Shown: piece by piece, positions 27,342 to 35,432 of the stretch
How positions within the stretch are numbered: position 1 is the stretch's first letter
Layout of the letters: every line of letters starts with the position of its first letter
Assembly (NCBI RefSeq): GCF_030689645.1
Contig: NZ_JAUYFU010000086.1
Location: 1 to 64,000, forward strand
Direction of reading: 5' to 3'
Length of the DNA: 64,000 nt
Origin: Humidesulfovibrio sp.
Lineage (GTDB): Bacteria; Desulfobacterota; Desulfovibrionia; Desulfovibrionales; Desulfovibrionaceae
Position numbers and translations under genes: made by a program
The notes under the pieces: generated by a model
Seen by the model: the letters and a program-made list of their open reading frames with translations, nothing else
The model's database searches: none
What the model was told of the DNA's origin: nothing

Positions 27342-27902
27342 GTGGATCTGACATCTCTGCTTTCCACCTACGGTTACCTGGCCCTGTTCATCGGCACATT
27401 TCTCGAAGGTGAGACCATACTCATTATTGCGGGGTTCGCTGCCTATAACGGGCACATGTCGTTGCCCCTGGCTATTCTGGTGGCGTTTGTCGGCAGCTTT
27501 GCGGGTGACCAGACGGCCTTCTACGTGGGGCGCTACAATAAAAAGTTCCTGGAGACGCGGCTCAAGAAATGGGAATGCCGCATTGAAAAGGTGCACCGGC
27601 TGCTGGAAAAGCACCAGGTGCTGGTACTGATTTCATTCCGTTTCTTCTACGGCTTCCGAAATGTCACGCCCTTTGCCGTGGGCACCAGCAATATTTCGCC
27701 GCTGCGCTTCTTTTGTTTGAATGGCATTGGCGCGGCTATCTGGGCCGTGTCCTTCGGCGTTGGCGGCTACTATCTTGGCGACGTGCTGGAACGCTTTCTT
27801 CAAGATGCGAAGTGGTATGTCGCGGGCGGTCTGCTCGGAATTCTGGCAGCTTTCTGGATTATTAAGACCGTAAGAAGCCGGTTGCGCAAGTCTCGTTGCT
27901 AG
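27342..27902 (+). CDS. DedA/VTT family membrane protein
   Basis: A 186-aa membrane protein. The start is placed at GTG 27342 (VDLTSLLSTYGYLALFIGTF), which has GGAG seven nt upstream; the ORF-track TTG start lacks one. The family signature is present: GTFLEGETILIIAGFAA, the acidic residue in FAGDQTAFYVGRY and SFRFFYGFRNVTPFAVGTS (the Arg-containing re-entrant segment). DedA proteins are proton-dependent lipid flippases or scramblases, for example for undecaprenyl phosphate. It is the second VTT-type protein in the window. Confidence 0.87.
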   Translation: MDLTSLLSTYGYLALFIGTFLEGETILIIAGFAAYNGHMSLPLAILVAFVGSFAGDQTAFYVGRYNKKFLETRLKKWECRIEKVHRLLEKHQVLVLISFRFFYGFRNVTPFAVGTSNISPLRFFCLNGIGAAIWAVSFGVGGYYLGDVLERFLQDAKWYVAGGLLGILAAFWIIKTVRSRLRKSRC

Positions 27903-27909
27903 CAGGCGT

Positions 27910-28680
27910 TCAGGGCTTGTCCGAGCGGCCTGGGCCGATGCTGCCGCCGCCCTTGTGGGCCGGGGCCTCCGGAACCACGCCGAGGGCCGCCCACAGGGAG
28001 AACGTCTCCAGGCTTGGCGCGCTTATTCCTTTCATTATCTCTTCTACGCTTCCCGACGCCGCGCCGTGATACGACTGCGTGAGGCTCCTGTTTGTCGTCA
28101 GAACGCCTCCGCGTAACGCCACACCAGCCATAAGCCCGACTCCATCGGTAAAAGCCATGACGGGCCGCTCCTCGGTGAGCGATCCCCGACTGGTCTCTTC
28201 GCGCACGCCAAGAATGTCGTATTTGGCCGAGGCATCGAAATTCAGCCCGCTGTCCAGCAGGCGCTCCAGCATCTCGTCCTCCATTATGGTCAGCACCAGC
28301 CGAGACTTTTCGAGTCCGGCCTGGAAGCCATAGCCCGCTCCTCCAACGGTTACGAATACCGGCGCTCCCCAGCCTCCGTCCGCTCTGCGGGCAACCAGCA
28401 CGCCATTGCCGCCATGCACGGAATAGACGAATCCGGCCTGATACAGGTTCGGCAACACGATGATGGCGCGCGCGCCATCTATTGCTGCGTCGAGCATCTT
28501 GTCGTTCGTGCTCTGGCGAAGCTCGCGCAGTGCTTGTGCAGAGTTTTCCAAGATTGAGGCCGCTTGCGAGATGTGGGCAGGGGGTGTTTGCGAAGAGGAA
28601 GAGGGAGGCGCCTGGCGTTGGACTGCACATGCGGAAAGAGCGGCAAATCCGCAGAGGGCCAGGGGCAGCAGGCTGCGCAC
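27910..28680 (-). CDS. SYLF-domain lipoprotein (YSC84-like)
   Basis: A 256-aa protein with a lipoprotein signal (LLPLALCGFAALSAC). From residue about 40 it matches the SYLF/YSC84 domain: AIIVLPNLYQAGFVYSVHGG, GAPVFVTVGGAGYGFQAGLE and an LNFDASAKYDILG segment. The SYLF domain binds phosphoinositides in eukaryotes; bacterial versions are exported proteins of unknown role. It is convergent with the DedA gene (7-nt gap) and lies downstream of the HPt gene on the minus strand. Confidence 0.85.
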   Translation of the reverse strand: MRSLLPLALCGFAALSACAVQRQAPPSSSSQTPPAHISQAASILENSAQALRELRQSTNDKMLDAAIDGARAIIVLPNLYQAGFVYSVHGGNGVLVARRADGGWGAPVFVTVGGAGYGFQAGLEKSRLVLTIMEDEMLERLLDSGLNFDASAKYDILGVREETSRGSLTEERPVMAFTDGVGLMAGVALRGGVLTTNRSLTQSYHGAASGSVEEIMKGISAPSLETFSLWAALGVVPEAPAHKGGGSIGPGRSDKP

Positions 28681-28698
28681 GGCGGTTCTCCTCCTGGG

Positions 28699-29082
28699 TT
28701 ACGTCGTAAGGTTGGCCAGGGCGGTCAAGCGGTGGTCGGCTTCAATGTTTCTTGCGGATTGCGGGGCTTCCAGGATTTCCCGCAGCAGATCCACCCCGTC
28801 CAGCAGGCTCTGGCAGACCTCCGGTTCGGCGGACAAGCGGCCAGACCGCAACATGTCCAGCACATTTTCGAGCCGGTGCGCGGCGGTCTCCACCTGGCGC
28901 AGCCCAAGCAGGTTTGCCCCGGCCTTCACGGAGTGGGCGTCGCGGAACACTGCGTTCAGCAAATTTGTGGAAGGGGTGGCCGGTTCGCGCTCCAGCTCCA
29001 GCAGCCCCTTTTCCAGGGAGCTGATGCGCACCGCGCTTTCCTCGGCAAAGGCGGCCAGCACTTCCGGGTCGTGGTCAAACAT
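28699..29082 (-). CDS. HPt domain protein
   Basis: A 127-aa single-domain histidine phosphotransfer protein. The phospho-accepting His lies in VFRDAHSVKAGANLLGLRQV, near residue 50, in the usual HSxKG-like setting. The rest is a four-helix bundle pattern (FAEESAVRISSLEKGLLELE). Its start overlaps the last codons of cheV by 8 nt, so the two are translationally coupled. It probably passes phosphate to or from the CheV receiver domain or a partner kinase (inference). Confidence 0.85.
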   Translation of the reverse strand: MFDHDPEVLAAFAEESAVRISSLEKGLLELEREPATPSTNLLNAVFRDAHSVKAGANLLGLRQVETAAHRLENVLDMLRSGRLSAEPEVCQSLLDGVDLLREILEAPQSARNIEADHRLTALANLTT

Positions 29083-30040
29083 TGTTCAGGCCCCGTTTGG
29101 CTTCGCGGGCAGCAACCAACTGCATTGCCATTTCCGGCAGGCGCTCCAGGTCTGGCTTGGCCACCTGCATGTCCGCGCCCACGCTGTCGCCCTTGTGGCG
29201 AAGCTCGTCGGTGATGATGGAAGAATAGAGGATCACGGGCACATCGCGCAGTATCGGATCGCGTTTGAGGAACTTGGTGAGGCTGAAGCCGTCCATGAGG
29301 GGCATCTCGATGTCCGAGATGAGGATGTCCAGAAAGTCCGAGACTGGCCGGTTCTCTGCCTGGGCGCGGGCGGCCAGTTCACGCAGGGAGGTTTGGGCTT
29401 CTTGGCCGTTGCCCACCACTGTGGGCGTGATGCCGGAGCGCTCCAATGTTTTTTTGAGCATCAGGCGGATGGTGGCGGAGTCATCTGCCACCAGGGCCTT
29501 GAGTTCGCGCGGGGCCATGAACTCCGCCGGCGCGGTGAAGTCGATGTCGTCGGGTGAAAGGTCGGCGATGATGGTTTCAAGGTCGAGGAGCTGTATGAAG
29601 TGCCCCTCGCGCTCCACGAGGCCGATGATGGCTTGGGTGCAGGCCTGGGGCATGTAGCCGCTCGGCGGGATTACTTCCGGCCAGCCAACGCGGTGAATGC
29701 CAGTGACTCCGGAGACCACGAAGCCTGTGACGGTCTTGCTGAACTCGGTGACGATGATGTTGTCGCGTGGGGCTGCAGCCTTCTTGATGCCGAGCCATAC
29801 AGAGAGGTCGATGACGGGCAGTATGTGGCTGCGCAACGGGATGAGGCCCCGGAAGCTGGGATGTGAGGCTCCTGGCTGGGGCTCCAGGTGCGGGCTCTCG
29901 ATGACCTCCATGACCTTGGCGACGTTGACGCCGAAGGAGTGGCGTTGCTCGCCGTTGTTTTGGCCGGAATCGCCATCGATATGGAACTCAAGGATTTCCA
30001 GCTCGTTGGTGCCGGTTTCCAGCAGGATTCCGGTGTCCAT
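29075..30040 (-). CDS. cheV: Chemotaxis coupling protein CheV (CheW-receiver fusion)
   Basis: A 321-aa protein from ATG 30040, with GGGAG six nt upstream. Residues about 10-160 are a CheW-like coupling domain (LEILEFHI, NVAKVMEVI, GLIPLRSHILPVIDLSVWLG). Residues about 180-310 are a receiver domain with the phospho-acceptor Asp in DILISDIEMPLMDGF, plus ALVADDSATIRLML and the switch Ser/Lys region (LYSSIITDEL, VAKPDL). CheV couples receptors to CheA and tunes adaptation by its phosphorylation. The HPt gene follows it directly. Confidence 0.93.
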   Translation of the reverse strand: MDTGILLETGTNELEILEFHIDGDSGQNNGEQRHSFGVNVAKVMEVIESPHLEPQPGASHPSFRGLIPLRSHILPVIDLSVWLGIKKAAAPRDNIIVTEFSKTVTGFVVSGVTGIHRVGWPEVIPPSGYMPQACTQAIIGLVEREGHFIQLLDLETIIADLSPDDIDFTAPAEFMAPRELKALVADDSATIRLMLKKTLERSGITPTVVGNGQEAQTSLRELAARAQAENRPVSDFLDILISDIEMPLMDGFSLTKFLKRDPILRDVPVILYSSIITDELRHKGDSVGADMQVAKPDLERLPEMAMQLVAAREAKRGLNNV

Positions 30041-30581
30041 GGTGGGCTCCCGTGTTGGGGTCATGAAGGTTGATCTTGCAACTTTGTACGCTGCCCCAAC
30101 GCAGCTGTAAAGCATCACGTCTGTCGCATAGGGGCACGTCCGCAGGCCTAACCAGACAGACAAGCAACCGGTGAGAAGGGCTTCGGAAGGGATGCCCAGG
30201 ATCAACCTTGTTTCTGCGCTTGGCGGGTTCCGAAGCGCAGTGCCGATCATAGGCGCTGCGCAAGCTCGGCAGGCAGCGCGTTGGTTGGTGGGAGTATTTC
30301 AACTTTAGGTTCTCAATGTAATCTAGGCTGTGCGCTGCCTCGTCATGTTGAAAGTCAGGCTCTGGTATTTGCGCATGCAGTGGTTCTGCTACTTCTGTCT
30401 TTTTCCGCTAGAAAATATGCGATACCTGTATTGCTATTGTTTGTTTGTCGGTATACCTTGGCTTAACGCTCTGCCCTCCGGCTGGGTACGTGTCGCCAGC
30501 CCAGAGTCTTGGCGCCATGCTGGCGCTGGAACAGGGGATGTCACCACAGCATTGCATAACTTCAGAAAGGAGGAACAGGAT
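30041..30581. other. Gene-free spacer upstream of cheV and the DUF2589 island
   Basis: This 540-nt divergent spacer shows no convincing gene. Frames here lack ribosome-binding sites and family resemblance. A short AT-rich patch around 30400-30460 could hold the island's promoter, but no clear -35/-10 pair is seen. Confidence 0.5.
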
Positions 30582-31229
30582 ATGCCAGGCGATCTTGTGA
30601 ACATGTCGGATCAATTCAAAGGCTTGCCCATGGGGGAGCTCATTGGGGGCCCCCTTAACGCAGCCTGTGAAGCTCAGGTCAAGCTGGCTCAGGCTACGGC
30701 AGACTTCATCAAAGTTATAGGCTTTCTGCCACCGGCGGACAAAGGCTCCACCGATCCCTACAGCGGCGGCACGAGGACCGCGACTTTCAGGTTCAAGAGA
30801 CCTGTGGACAATCCGGCAGTCAAGCCTGGGGAGCCTGGATCAACAATGGAAGAGGAGGTCGAACTCTGCGTGCCTCTTCTCGCCATCGTCAAGGTGCCCA
30901 ATTTAAGCATCACGATGGTGGACGTGACCTTTGACATGGAGGTCAAATCCTCCTTCGCCTCAAAGGAATCCACAGATACCGAAGCCTCGCTTGACGCCGA
31001 AATGTCCGTCGGATGGGGCTGCTTCAAAGCCACTGCGAAGATCCACGGATCCGTGGCGAGCCACAAGGAGAACACCCGGTCCTCGGACAACTCGGCCAAG
31101 TATCACGTTTCTGTTCACGCCGAGGACAAGGGAATGCCTGAAGGCCTTGCCAGGGTGATGGACATTCTGCAGACCGCGTGTGCCCCCAGGGCCATCGGCG
31201 CGGCGAAGCCGGTTGCGGCGCTGGCGTAG
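30582..31229 (+). CDS. DUF2589 domain protein
   Basis: A 215-aa protein from ATG 30582, with AGGAGG eight nt upstream. It matches DUF2589 over its whole length. MSDQFKGLPMGELIGGPLNA and LAQATADFIKVIGF form the helical start. VELCVPLLAIVKVPNLSITM and VTFDMEVKSS form the core beta segment. The C-terminal half (SVGWGCFKATAKIHGSVASH, then YHVSVHAEDKGMPEGLARVM) is also typical. There is no signal peptide. The function of the family is unknown, and such genes often come in small sets, as here. It is the first gene of a plus-strand island of seven genes. Confidence 0.82.
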   Translation: MPGDLVNMSDQFKGLPMGELIGGPLNAACEAQVKLAQATADFIKVIGFLPPADKGSTDPYSGGTRTATFRFKRPVDNPAVKPGEPGSTMEEEVELCVPLLAIVKVPNLSITMVDVTFDMEVKSSFASKESTDTEASLDAEMSVGWGCFKATAKIHGSVASHKENTRSSDNSAKYHVSVHAEDKGMPEGLARVMDILQTACAPRAIGAAKPVAALA

Positions 31230-31291
31230 AGCCAGGGTATTGCGCTGATGAGTGGAGCCAGAGGCACCTGACAACCCGAACGAGACACGGC

Positions 31292-31317
31292 CCGGGGGCG
31301 CTTTAAGGCGCACCCGG
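31292..31317. terminator. Intercistronic hairpin in the DUF2589 island
   Basis: CCGGGgGCGC pairs with GCGCaCCCGG around a TTTAAG loop. There is no T-run after it. It sits between the first and second genes and may reduce or process the downstream transcript. Confidence 0.45.
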
Positions 31318-31338
31318 CGCCGTTGCAATAGAGGCGAA

Positions 31339-31596
31339 ATGTTCGACCTGACGGAAGTCAAATACGTTAAGCGCATCAAAGTGGGGAGTGATAACCCCGC
31401 GCGTATGTGCACGCCTGAAGAGATCGACGCCGCCACTGCGTTGCTCAACAGGTGTTTGAACGACACGCCAAAAGGGCACATCCTCGCCACCGAGAAGAGC
31501 TTCGCCGTATTGCAGATGGGGGAGCACCAGGTAGTGCTTCAGTGGATCGTCTACCATGTCGGGTTCCCGCGCAAGCCAATCTGGCTTGATGACTGA
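31339..31596 (+). CDS. Hypothetical 85-aa protein of the DUF2589 island
   Basis: Starts at ATG 31339 (MFDLTEVKYVKRIKVG), with GAGG upstream; the longer ORF-track start is Arg-rich and runs through the hairpin. The protein is small, soluble and mixed alpha/beta. It contains TPEEIDAATALLNRCLNDTP and ends in HQVVLQWIVYHVGFPRKPIW. No family was recognised. It is followed closely by the next island gene, which begins 16 nt later. Its size suggests an accessory or immunity-like partner, but nothing in the sequence proves a role. Confidence 0.65.
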   Translation: MFDLTEVKYVKRIKVGSDNPARMCTPEEIDAATALLNRCLNDTPKGHILATEKSFAVLQMGEHQVVLQWIVYHVGFPRKPIWLDD

Positions 31597-31612
31597 TTCT
31601 GCAGGAGGGCGC

Positions 31613-32260
31613 ATGGACAATAGGGCAACCTTTGACGACCTGCTTCAGGCGCTTCAGTCGTCTCTTGTCGCTGCACAGAGCACGCTTCGCAGGCGGCATG
31701 AGGAGGCGCTGCGCAACCTGAAGGGAGCTTCAGGGGTCGATGATTCGCTGGCACCTGTCTTTACCTTCTCCATCCCGCAGATGGGTGGCGATGCAAACAA
31801 GTATGATCAGTTTACATTGCCGGTTTCGAGTTTTCACCAGCCTTGCCGTCCAAATATCTCAAGATTGACGCTGTCGTTTGGATGCGAGCTTCAGGAACAT
31901 AGTCTTTTTGGGTCAAAACAAGGCTGCTCTCTGGTCATAGTGGATAAACCCGACGGAGCGTGGGGGCGCATGCAGCCGCAGAGAATGCAGATTGTCTTTT
32001 ACGGAACCGAGGATCCTGTCGGCCAAGTGATGGTCAACGGTGAGCTGTTTGTCGATATCCCCAGCTTGAAGACGGCATTGGTTCGCCCTGCCAGCATTGA
32101 ACAGAAGTGGCTTGTGTTTTCGTGGCTGCTTCGCTTGTTGCGCTGTCTTTGGCCATCACGCGGTTTCACCATGACCCCGGAGCAGTCCAGGCGGATCAAG
32201 GAAATTATGAAGCAGGACAGGGCCGAATCGTTCCTTGAAGATGAACTTGCGGTATTGTAG
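31613..32260 (+). CDS. Diverged DUF2589-like protein
   Basis: A 215-aa protein from ATG 31613, with AGGAGG five nt upstream. The N-terminus (FDDLLQALQSSLVAAQSTLR) and a central beta stretch (TLPVSSFHQPCRPNISRLTL then SFGCELQEHS) follow the layout of DUF2589 proteins, helices then a strand pair, but similarity is weak. The C-terminal third differs: a hydrophobic WLVFSWLLRLLRCLW segment followed by a charged helical end (SRRIKEIMKQDRAESFLEDE). Function is unknown. The hydrophobic segment could contact a membrane (inference). Confidence 0.6.
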   Translation: MDNRATFDDLLQALQSSLVAAQSTLRRRHEEALRNLKGASGVDDSLAPVFTFSIPQMGGDANKYDQFTLPVSSFHQPCRPNISRLTLSFGCELQEHSLFGSKQGCSLVIVDKPDGAWGRMQPQRMQIVFYGTEDPVGQVMVNGELFVDIPSLKTALVRPASIEQKWLVFSWLLRLLRCLWPSRGFTMTPEQSRRIKEIMKQDRAESFLEDELAVL

Positions 32261-32294
32261 CCAGCAAACCAACCATACCATATGGAGGAGCTTC

Positions 32295-32738
32295 ATGAAG
32301 AGGCATAGTATCCTTTTGGGCTTGATTACTGTTCTCGCCGCCATCACGATCATTGCGTCCTCGGCTTCGATTGGATCAAAGTGTTACGCGGGCGTGGGGA
32401 ACTCCAAAGAATCAAGCAGCAGCTTCGAGGGTGTCTGGTCTGGCGTGACTGCTGGCGAAACGGGGTCGGCCATCACGCTGACGCTTCAGCCCGCAACGCA
32501 AACGTTGCGCTATGGAAGTCCGCGGGGCTGCGTGCTGACGCTGAACGATCCGGTCGACGTAGGCCAAGGCGTGCTGCGCTATTCCATCACCAAGTCAACA
32601 GGCGGGTACTGCAACAAGTACGACCAGGGCAAGCTTGTGTTGAAGACTGGTGGAGTTCCTGATGCATTGCGCTACGAAGTGATTGGCACGGACAAGAAGA
32701 ACGCGGAGCAGGGGGATTTGAAGCGGAGTGGAAGATAG
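32295..32738 (+). CDS. Secreted hypothetical protein of the DUF2589 island
   Basis: A 147-aa protein with an N-terminal hydrophobic export signal (SILLGLITVLAAITIIASSA) and GGAGGAG before ATG 32295. The mature part is a small beta-rich domain: FEGVWSGVTAGETGSAITLTL, CVLTLNDPV and YCNKYDQGKLVLK. Cysteines in the mature part could form a disulfide. It resembles small lipocalin-like or lysozyme-inhibitor-like domains in length only; no family is claimed. It is the one exported member of the island apart from any non-classical export of the hydrolase. Confidence 0.6.
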   Translation: MKRHSILLGLITVLAAITIIASSASIGSKCYAGVGNSKESSSSFEGVWSGVTAGETGSAITLTLQPATQTLRYGSPRGCVLTLNDPVDVGQGVLRYSITKSTGGYCNKYDQGKLVLKTGGVPDALRYEVIGTDKKNAEQGDLKRSGR

Positions 32739-32819
32739 CCCGGAGCGCCAGGGCCGGGCGATCAGATTGATCCAGACGAAGCTTCCAGGTCGGGGTCCAA
32801 CGAAAAGACAGGAGAAGGC

Positions 32820-33329
32820 ATGGCCAGCAACATACAACTGAACGATCTGATCGAGGCGTTGGCCGGAGCGGTCATAGAAGCCCAAGATAGCATTGAGCAG
32901 CATCAGATCTCTAATTTGCTGGGATATTTCGATGAAAACAATCGGCCCAAAAGCTTGGTTGTGAGGCTGCCGTCGATCCACCCCCAGGCCGAGGAGGGGT
33001 CGGAGGACTTGTACCGTGCACCGCTGCTGCCTCTTGTGTCTTCAAATATGCTGAAAATAAAAGATGTTGAGATAACTTTCGATGTGGACCTCGGTCAGTT
33101 CACCGAAGAGCCAGCCCCAGACCCCAAGCGGGTTGACTCGGGCGGTCAGGATGATGAGGCCTCGCGGAAAGGCATCTTCGTCGATATTGCTGGCAGCAAG
33201 CAGAGCAAGTCCGGCAGCATCCACGTCGTTTTGCGCGTGGAAAGCACGGAGCCGACGGACGGCGCCTCCAGGCTCATGAATCATTTGTCGCAAACCCAGG
33301 GCGTTTACAAAACGTTCAAGGCGGATTGA
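32820..33329 (+). CDS. Short DUF2589-like protein
   Basis: A 169-aa protein from ATG 32820 (GGAGAAGGC upstream). IQLNDLIEALAGAVIEAQDS is the helical start. YRAPLLPLVSSNMLKIKDVE then ITFDVDLGQF matches the conserved beta core of DUF2589. The C-terminal part is a second strand pair (GSIHVVLRVESTEPTDGASR) ending in MNHLSQTQGVYKTFKAD. It is shorter than the first island protein and lacks its middle section. Function is unknown. With the 30582 and 31613 genes it makes a set of three related proteins. Confidence 0.72.
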   Translation: MASNIQLNDLIEALAGAVIEAQDSIEQHQISNLLGYFDENNRPKSLVVRLPSIHPQAEEGSEDLYRAPLLPLVSSNMLKIKDVEITFDVDLGQFTEEPAPDPKRVDSGGQDDEASRKGIFVDIAGSKQSKSGSIHVVLRVESTEPTDGASRLMNHLSQTQGVYKTFKAD

Positions 33330-33398
33330 GGCAATAACGGCAGCGTTCGGCAGATTTGAAACGTGCAACAAAACTCATGAAATGAAGGCGGCAAACCT

Positions 33399-34358
33399 AT
33401 GGCTGTGTTTGCGGTTGGCTCGAATGGCAACGAGGTTGGACTGATACAGCGGGCGCTCAAGGACGCGGGGCTTTTCGCCGGCTCGGTGGACGGGTTGTTT
33501 GGGCCTCAGACTGAATCGGCGGTGAAGGTCTTTCAAGCACAGGTGGGCTTGCAGGCGGACGGCAAGGTCGGACCTGCCACCTGGGCGAAGTTGTTTCCTA
33601 CGTCCACAGCGCAACCACAGGTGCCTTCGGGCGATCTTACCACGCGCTGCTTGGCGCTTACCGGATCATTCGAGACGAGCCGCCTTGCCCCGGACTGCTT
33701 TGCAGGGTTGACCGGCAACTTTGACGGTCAGGGCCTGAGCTTCGGGGCGCTCCAGTGGAACTTCGGGCAAGGGACGCTCCAGCCGTTGCTCAAAGAGATG
33801 CTCTCTGATCACCCGGAGGTTGCGTCTTCGATTTTTGGAAGCAACCTTGCTGCTTTGCAGGGGGCGATAAACGGGAGCAAGGACGCTGCGGTCGCCTTCG
33901 CCGTTTCAATCCAGGATCCGGCCAAGAAGGTAATCGCCAATCCTTGGAGGCAGATGTTTCAGACTCTTGGGCTCACGCCGGAGTTTCAAGCCATAGAGGT
34001 CAAGGGGGCTGCGGACTACTACGGCAGGGGCCTTCGGCTCTGCCAAGCGTACGGGCTCTGGAGCGAAAGGGGCAGGGCGCTGATGTTCGACATCAGCGTG
34101 CAGAACGGGAGCATTTCCGACAGCACCAAAGGGTTGATCTTGGCGGACTTCGGAAAACTTGATCCTTCGCTTTCGCCGGAGCAGGCCGAGCTTGCGAAAA
34201 TGCGGATTGTGGCGAACCGACGGGCCGAGGCCGCAAATCCTAAGTTTGTGGAGGACGTGCGGACCCGCAAACTTTGCATCGCCGAAGGCAAGGGGACTGT
34301 TCATGGCCTGGTTTACGATCTTGAAGCACAGTTCGGACTGGCGCTGCGCAAAGCCTAA
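33399..34358 (+). CDS. Peptidoglycan-binding protein with lysozyme-like domain
   Basis: A 319-aa protein without a signal peptide. Residues 5-65 are a PG_binding_1 domain (LIQRALKDAGLFAGSVDGLF, ESAVKVFQAQVGLQADGKVG, PATW). Residues about 75-319 look like a lysozyme/chitosanase-type glycoside hydrolase: LTGSFETSRLAPDCFAGLTG with a candidate catalytic Glu, then NFDGQGLSFGALQWNFGQG. It probably cleaves peptidoglycan. Lacking a Sec signal, it would need another export route or cell lysis, as for phage-tail or effector-type muramidases. It lies within the DUF2589 island in the same orientation. Confidence 0.75.
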   Translation: MAVFAVGSNGNEVGLIQRALKDAGLFAGSVDGLFGPQTESAVKVFQAQVGLQADGKVGPATWAKLFPTSTAQPQVPSGDLTTRCLALTGSFETSRLAPDCFAGLTGNFDGQGLSFGALQWNFGQGTLQPLLKEMLSDHPEVASSIFGSNLAALQGAINGSKDAAVAFAVSIQDPAKKVIANPWRQMFQTLGLTPEFQAIEVKGAADYYGRGLRLCQAYGLWSERGRALMFDISVQNGSISDSTKGLILADFGKLDPSLSPEQAELAKMRIVANRRAEAANPKFVEDVRTRKLCIAEGKGTVHGLVYDLEAQFGLALRKA

Positions 34359-34461
34359 TGTCCTGGTTTTGCACGTTTGCCTTTCACTGCTCAAGCAGTC
34401 GGACCATTCATATTGCTGCCGCCTCTGACAGTGGCGCGGCTAAACCGTGAGGAGCTGCAAA

Positions 34462-35136
34462 ATGCCGAATTACAGAGCCAAGCAATCGTACACAGTGGGC
34501 AAGTTCCAGATGGATTTGTACCCATACGTCGCTGAACCGGAGAACCGTTTCGAACAAGGGAGCGCGCTTCAGTATGGGGCGGACTTCAAGGTGCGCTTCA
34601 GCAGACTGGGAACGCATTCCGACAAGCTCGGTCTGGTGCAGCTTATTTTTCCACAAACGCAAATCTTTCCAGCAACCGTCGTGGGTGCCTGGAACGTCGA
34701 CAAGCATGCCCTGGCCGTGGCCCCCATTACGATGGGGCAGTGTCTCTACGGCGATGATGAGCATCTTGTCGGTGTACACTCCGCCTACTACAATGGCGAG
34801 CACATGCGCAGCGTCGCGGAGAACGAATGCTGGCTCATCGACACGCCGCGTGAAATCAACGCCCGCTTCGCCGCAGGCGTTTTCTCCGGCGTAACCAACA
34901 CCAAATTCGCCAATTATGTGGTGGAGCTGAGCAACAAGGACGGCGTCATCTTCAATCAGGGCGTGGTTTGGGGTTATTCGGTCGTTCAGAACGCAATCAA
35001 CCCAGCCGTTTTCGACTTCCTTGTACAGGAACCTCGGGAGGTTCTGTTGCTGAAGACAGCGGAACATCGGACGGCAATGGCGACCTTCCTTGGCATCACG
35101 GAAACGGCCCTCAAAGGCTTCATCTCCGGGGGCTGA
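34462..35136 (+). CDS. Hypothetical 224-aa protein, last gene of the DUF2589 island
   Basis: Starts at ATG 34462 with GAGGAGC upstream. The protein is soluble and beta-rich at the start (MPNYRAKQSYTVGKFQMDLY, GADFKVRFSRLGTHSDKLGL). A middle part is rich in His, Tyr and Trp (GDDEHLVGVHSAYYNGEHMR, ENECWLIDTPREINARFAAG), and the end is helical. No family was recognised. The cluster of His/Glu/Cys/Asp residues in the middle could be an active site, but this is speculative. It is separated by 103 nt from the muramidase-like gene. Confidence 0.65.
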   Translation: MPNYRAKQSYTVGKFQMDLYPYVAEPENRFEQGSALQYGADFKVRFSRLGTHSDKLGLVQLIFPQTQIFPATVVGAWNVDKHALAVAPITMGQCLYGDDEHLVGVHSAYYNGEHMRSVAENECWLIDTPREINARFAAGVFSGVTNTKFANYVVELSNKDGVIFNQGVVWGYSVVQNAINPAVFDFLVQEPREVLLLKTAEHRTAMATFLGITETALKGFISGG

Positions 35137-35258
35137 GTCGTCCAGCGTCAACGTTGGTGTCGGCATGTGCTGGCGGCAGTGCGATTGCTCCTGAGCCGGT
35201 CCATTGCGAGCGGCGCCCCTTCTAGAGCAATTAGCCCAGGCGGTCAGTTGCGCGAAAA

Positions 35259-35291
35259 AGCAAAGCCCCGGTATGACGCCGGGGCCTTGCT
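35259..35291. terminator. Bidirectional terminator between the DUF2589 island and the Mla operon
   Basis: AGCAA-a-GCCCCGG pairs with CCGGGGC-c-TTGCT around a TATGACG loop. On the minus strand it is followed by TTTGCTTTTT, a good terminator for the Mla operon. On plus it is followed by CTTGCTATT and closes the island. Confidence 0.8.
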
Positions 35292-35432
35292 CTTGCTATT
35301 CACATTGCCGTAGCGGGGCTTTGGTCATCACATTCCCCGGAGAGCGGCGCTCTTCAGGGGGACTGGCGGAAGCGTCAACACTGCCGAGGCGAGGGAGGGC
35401 ATCCGTCTTTGCGTGCGCTGCCGCATGACTGG

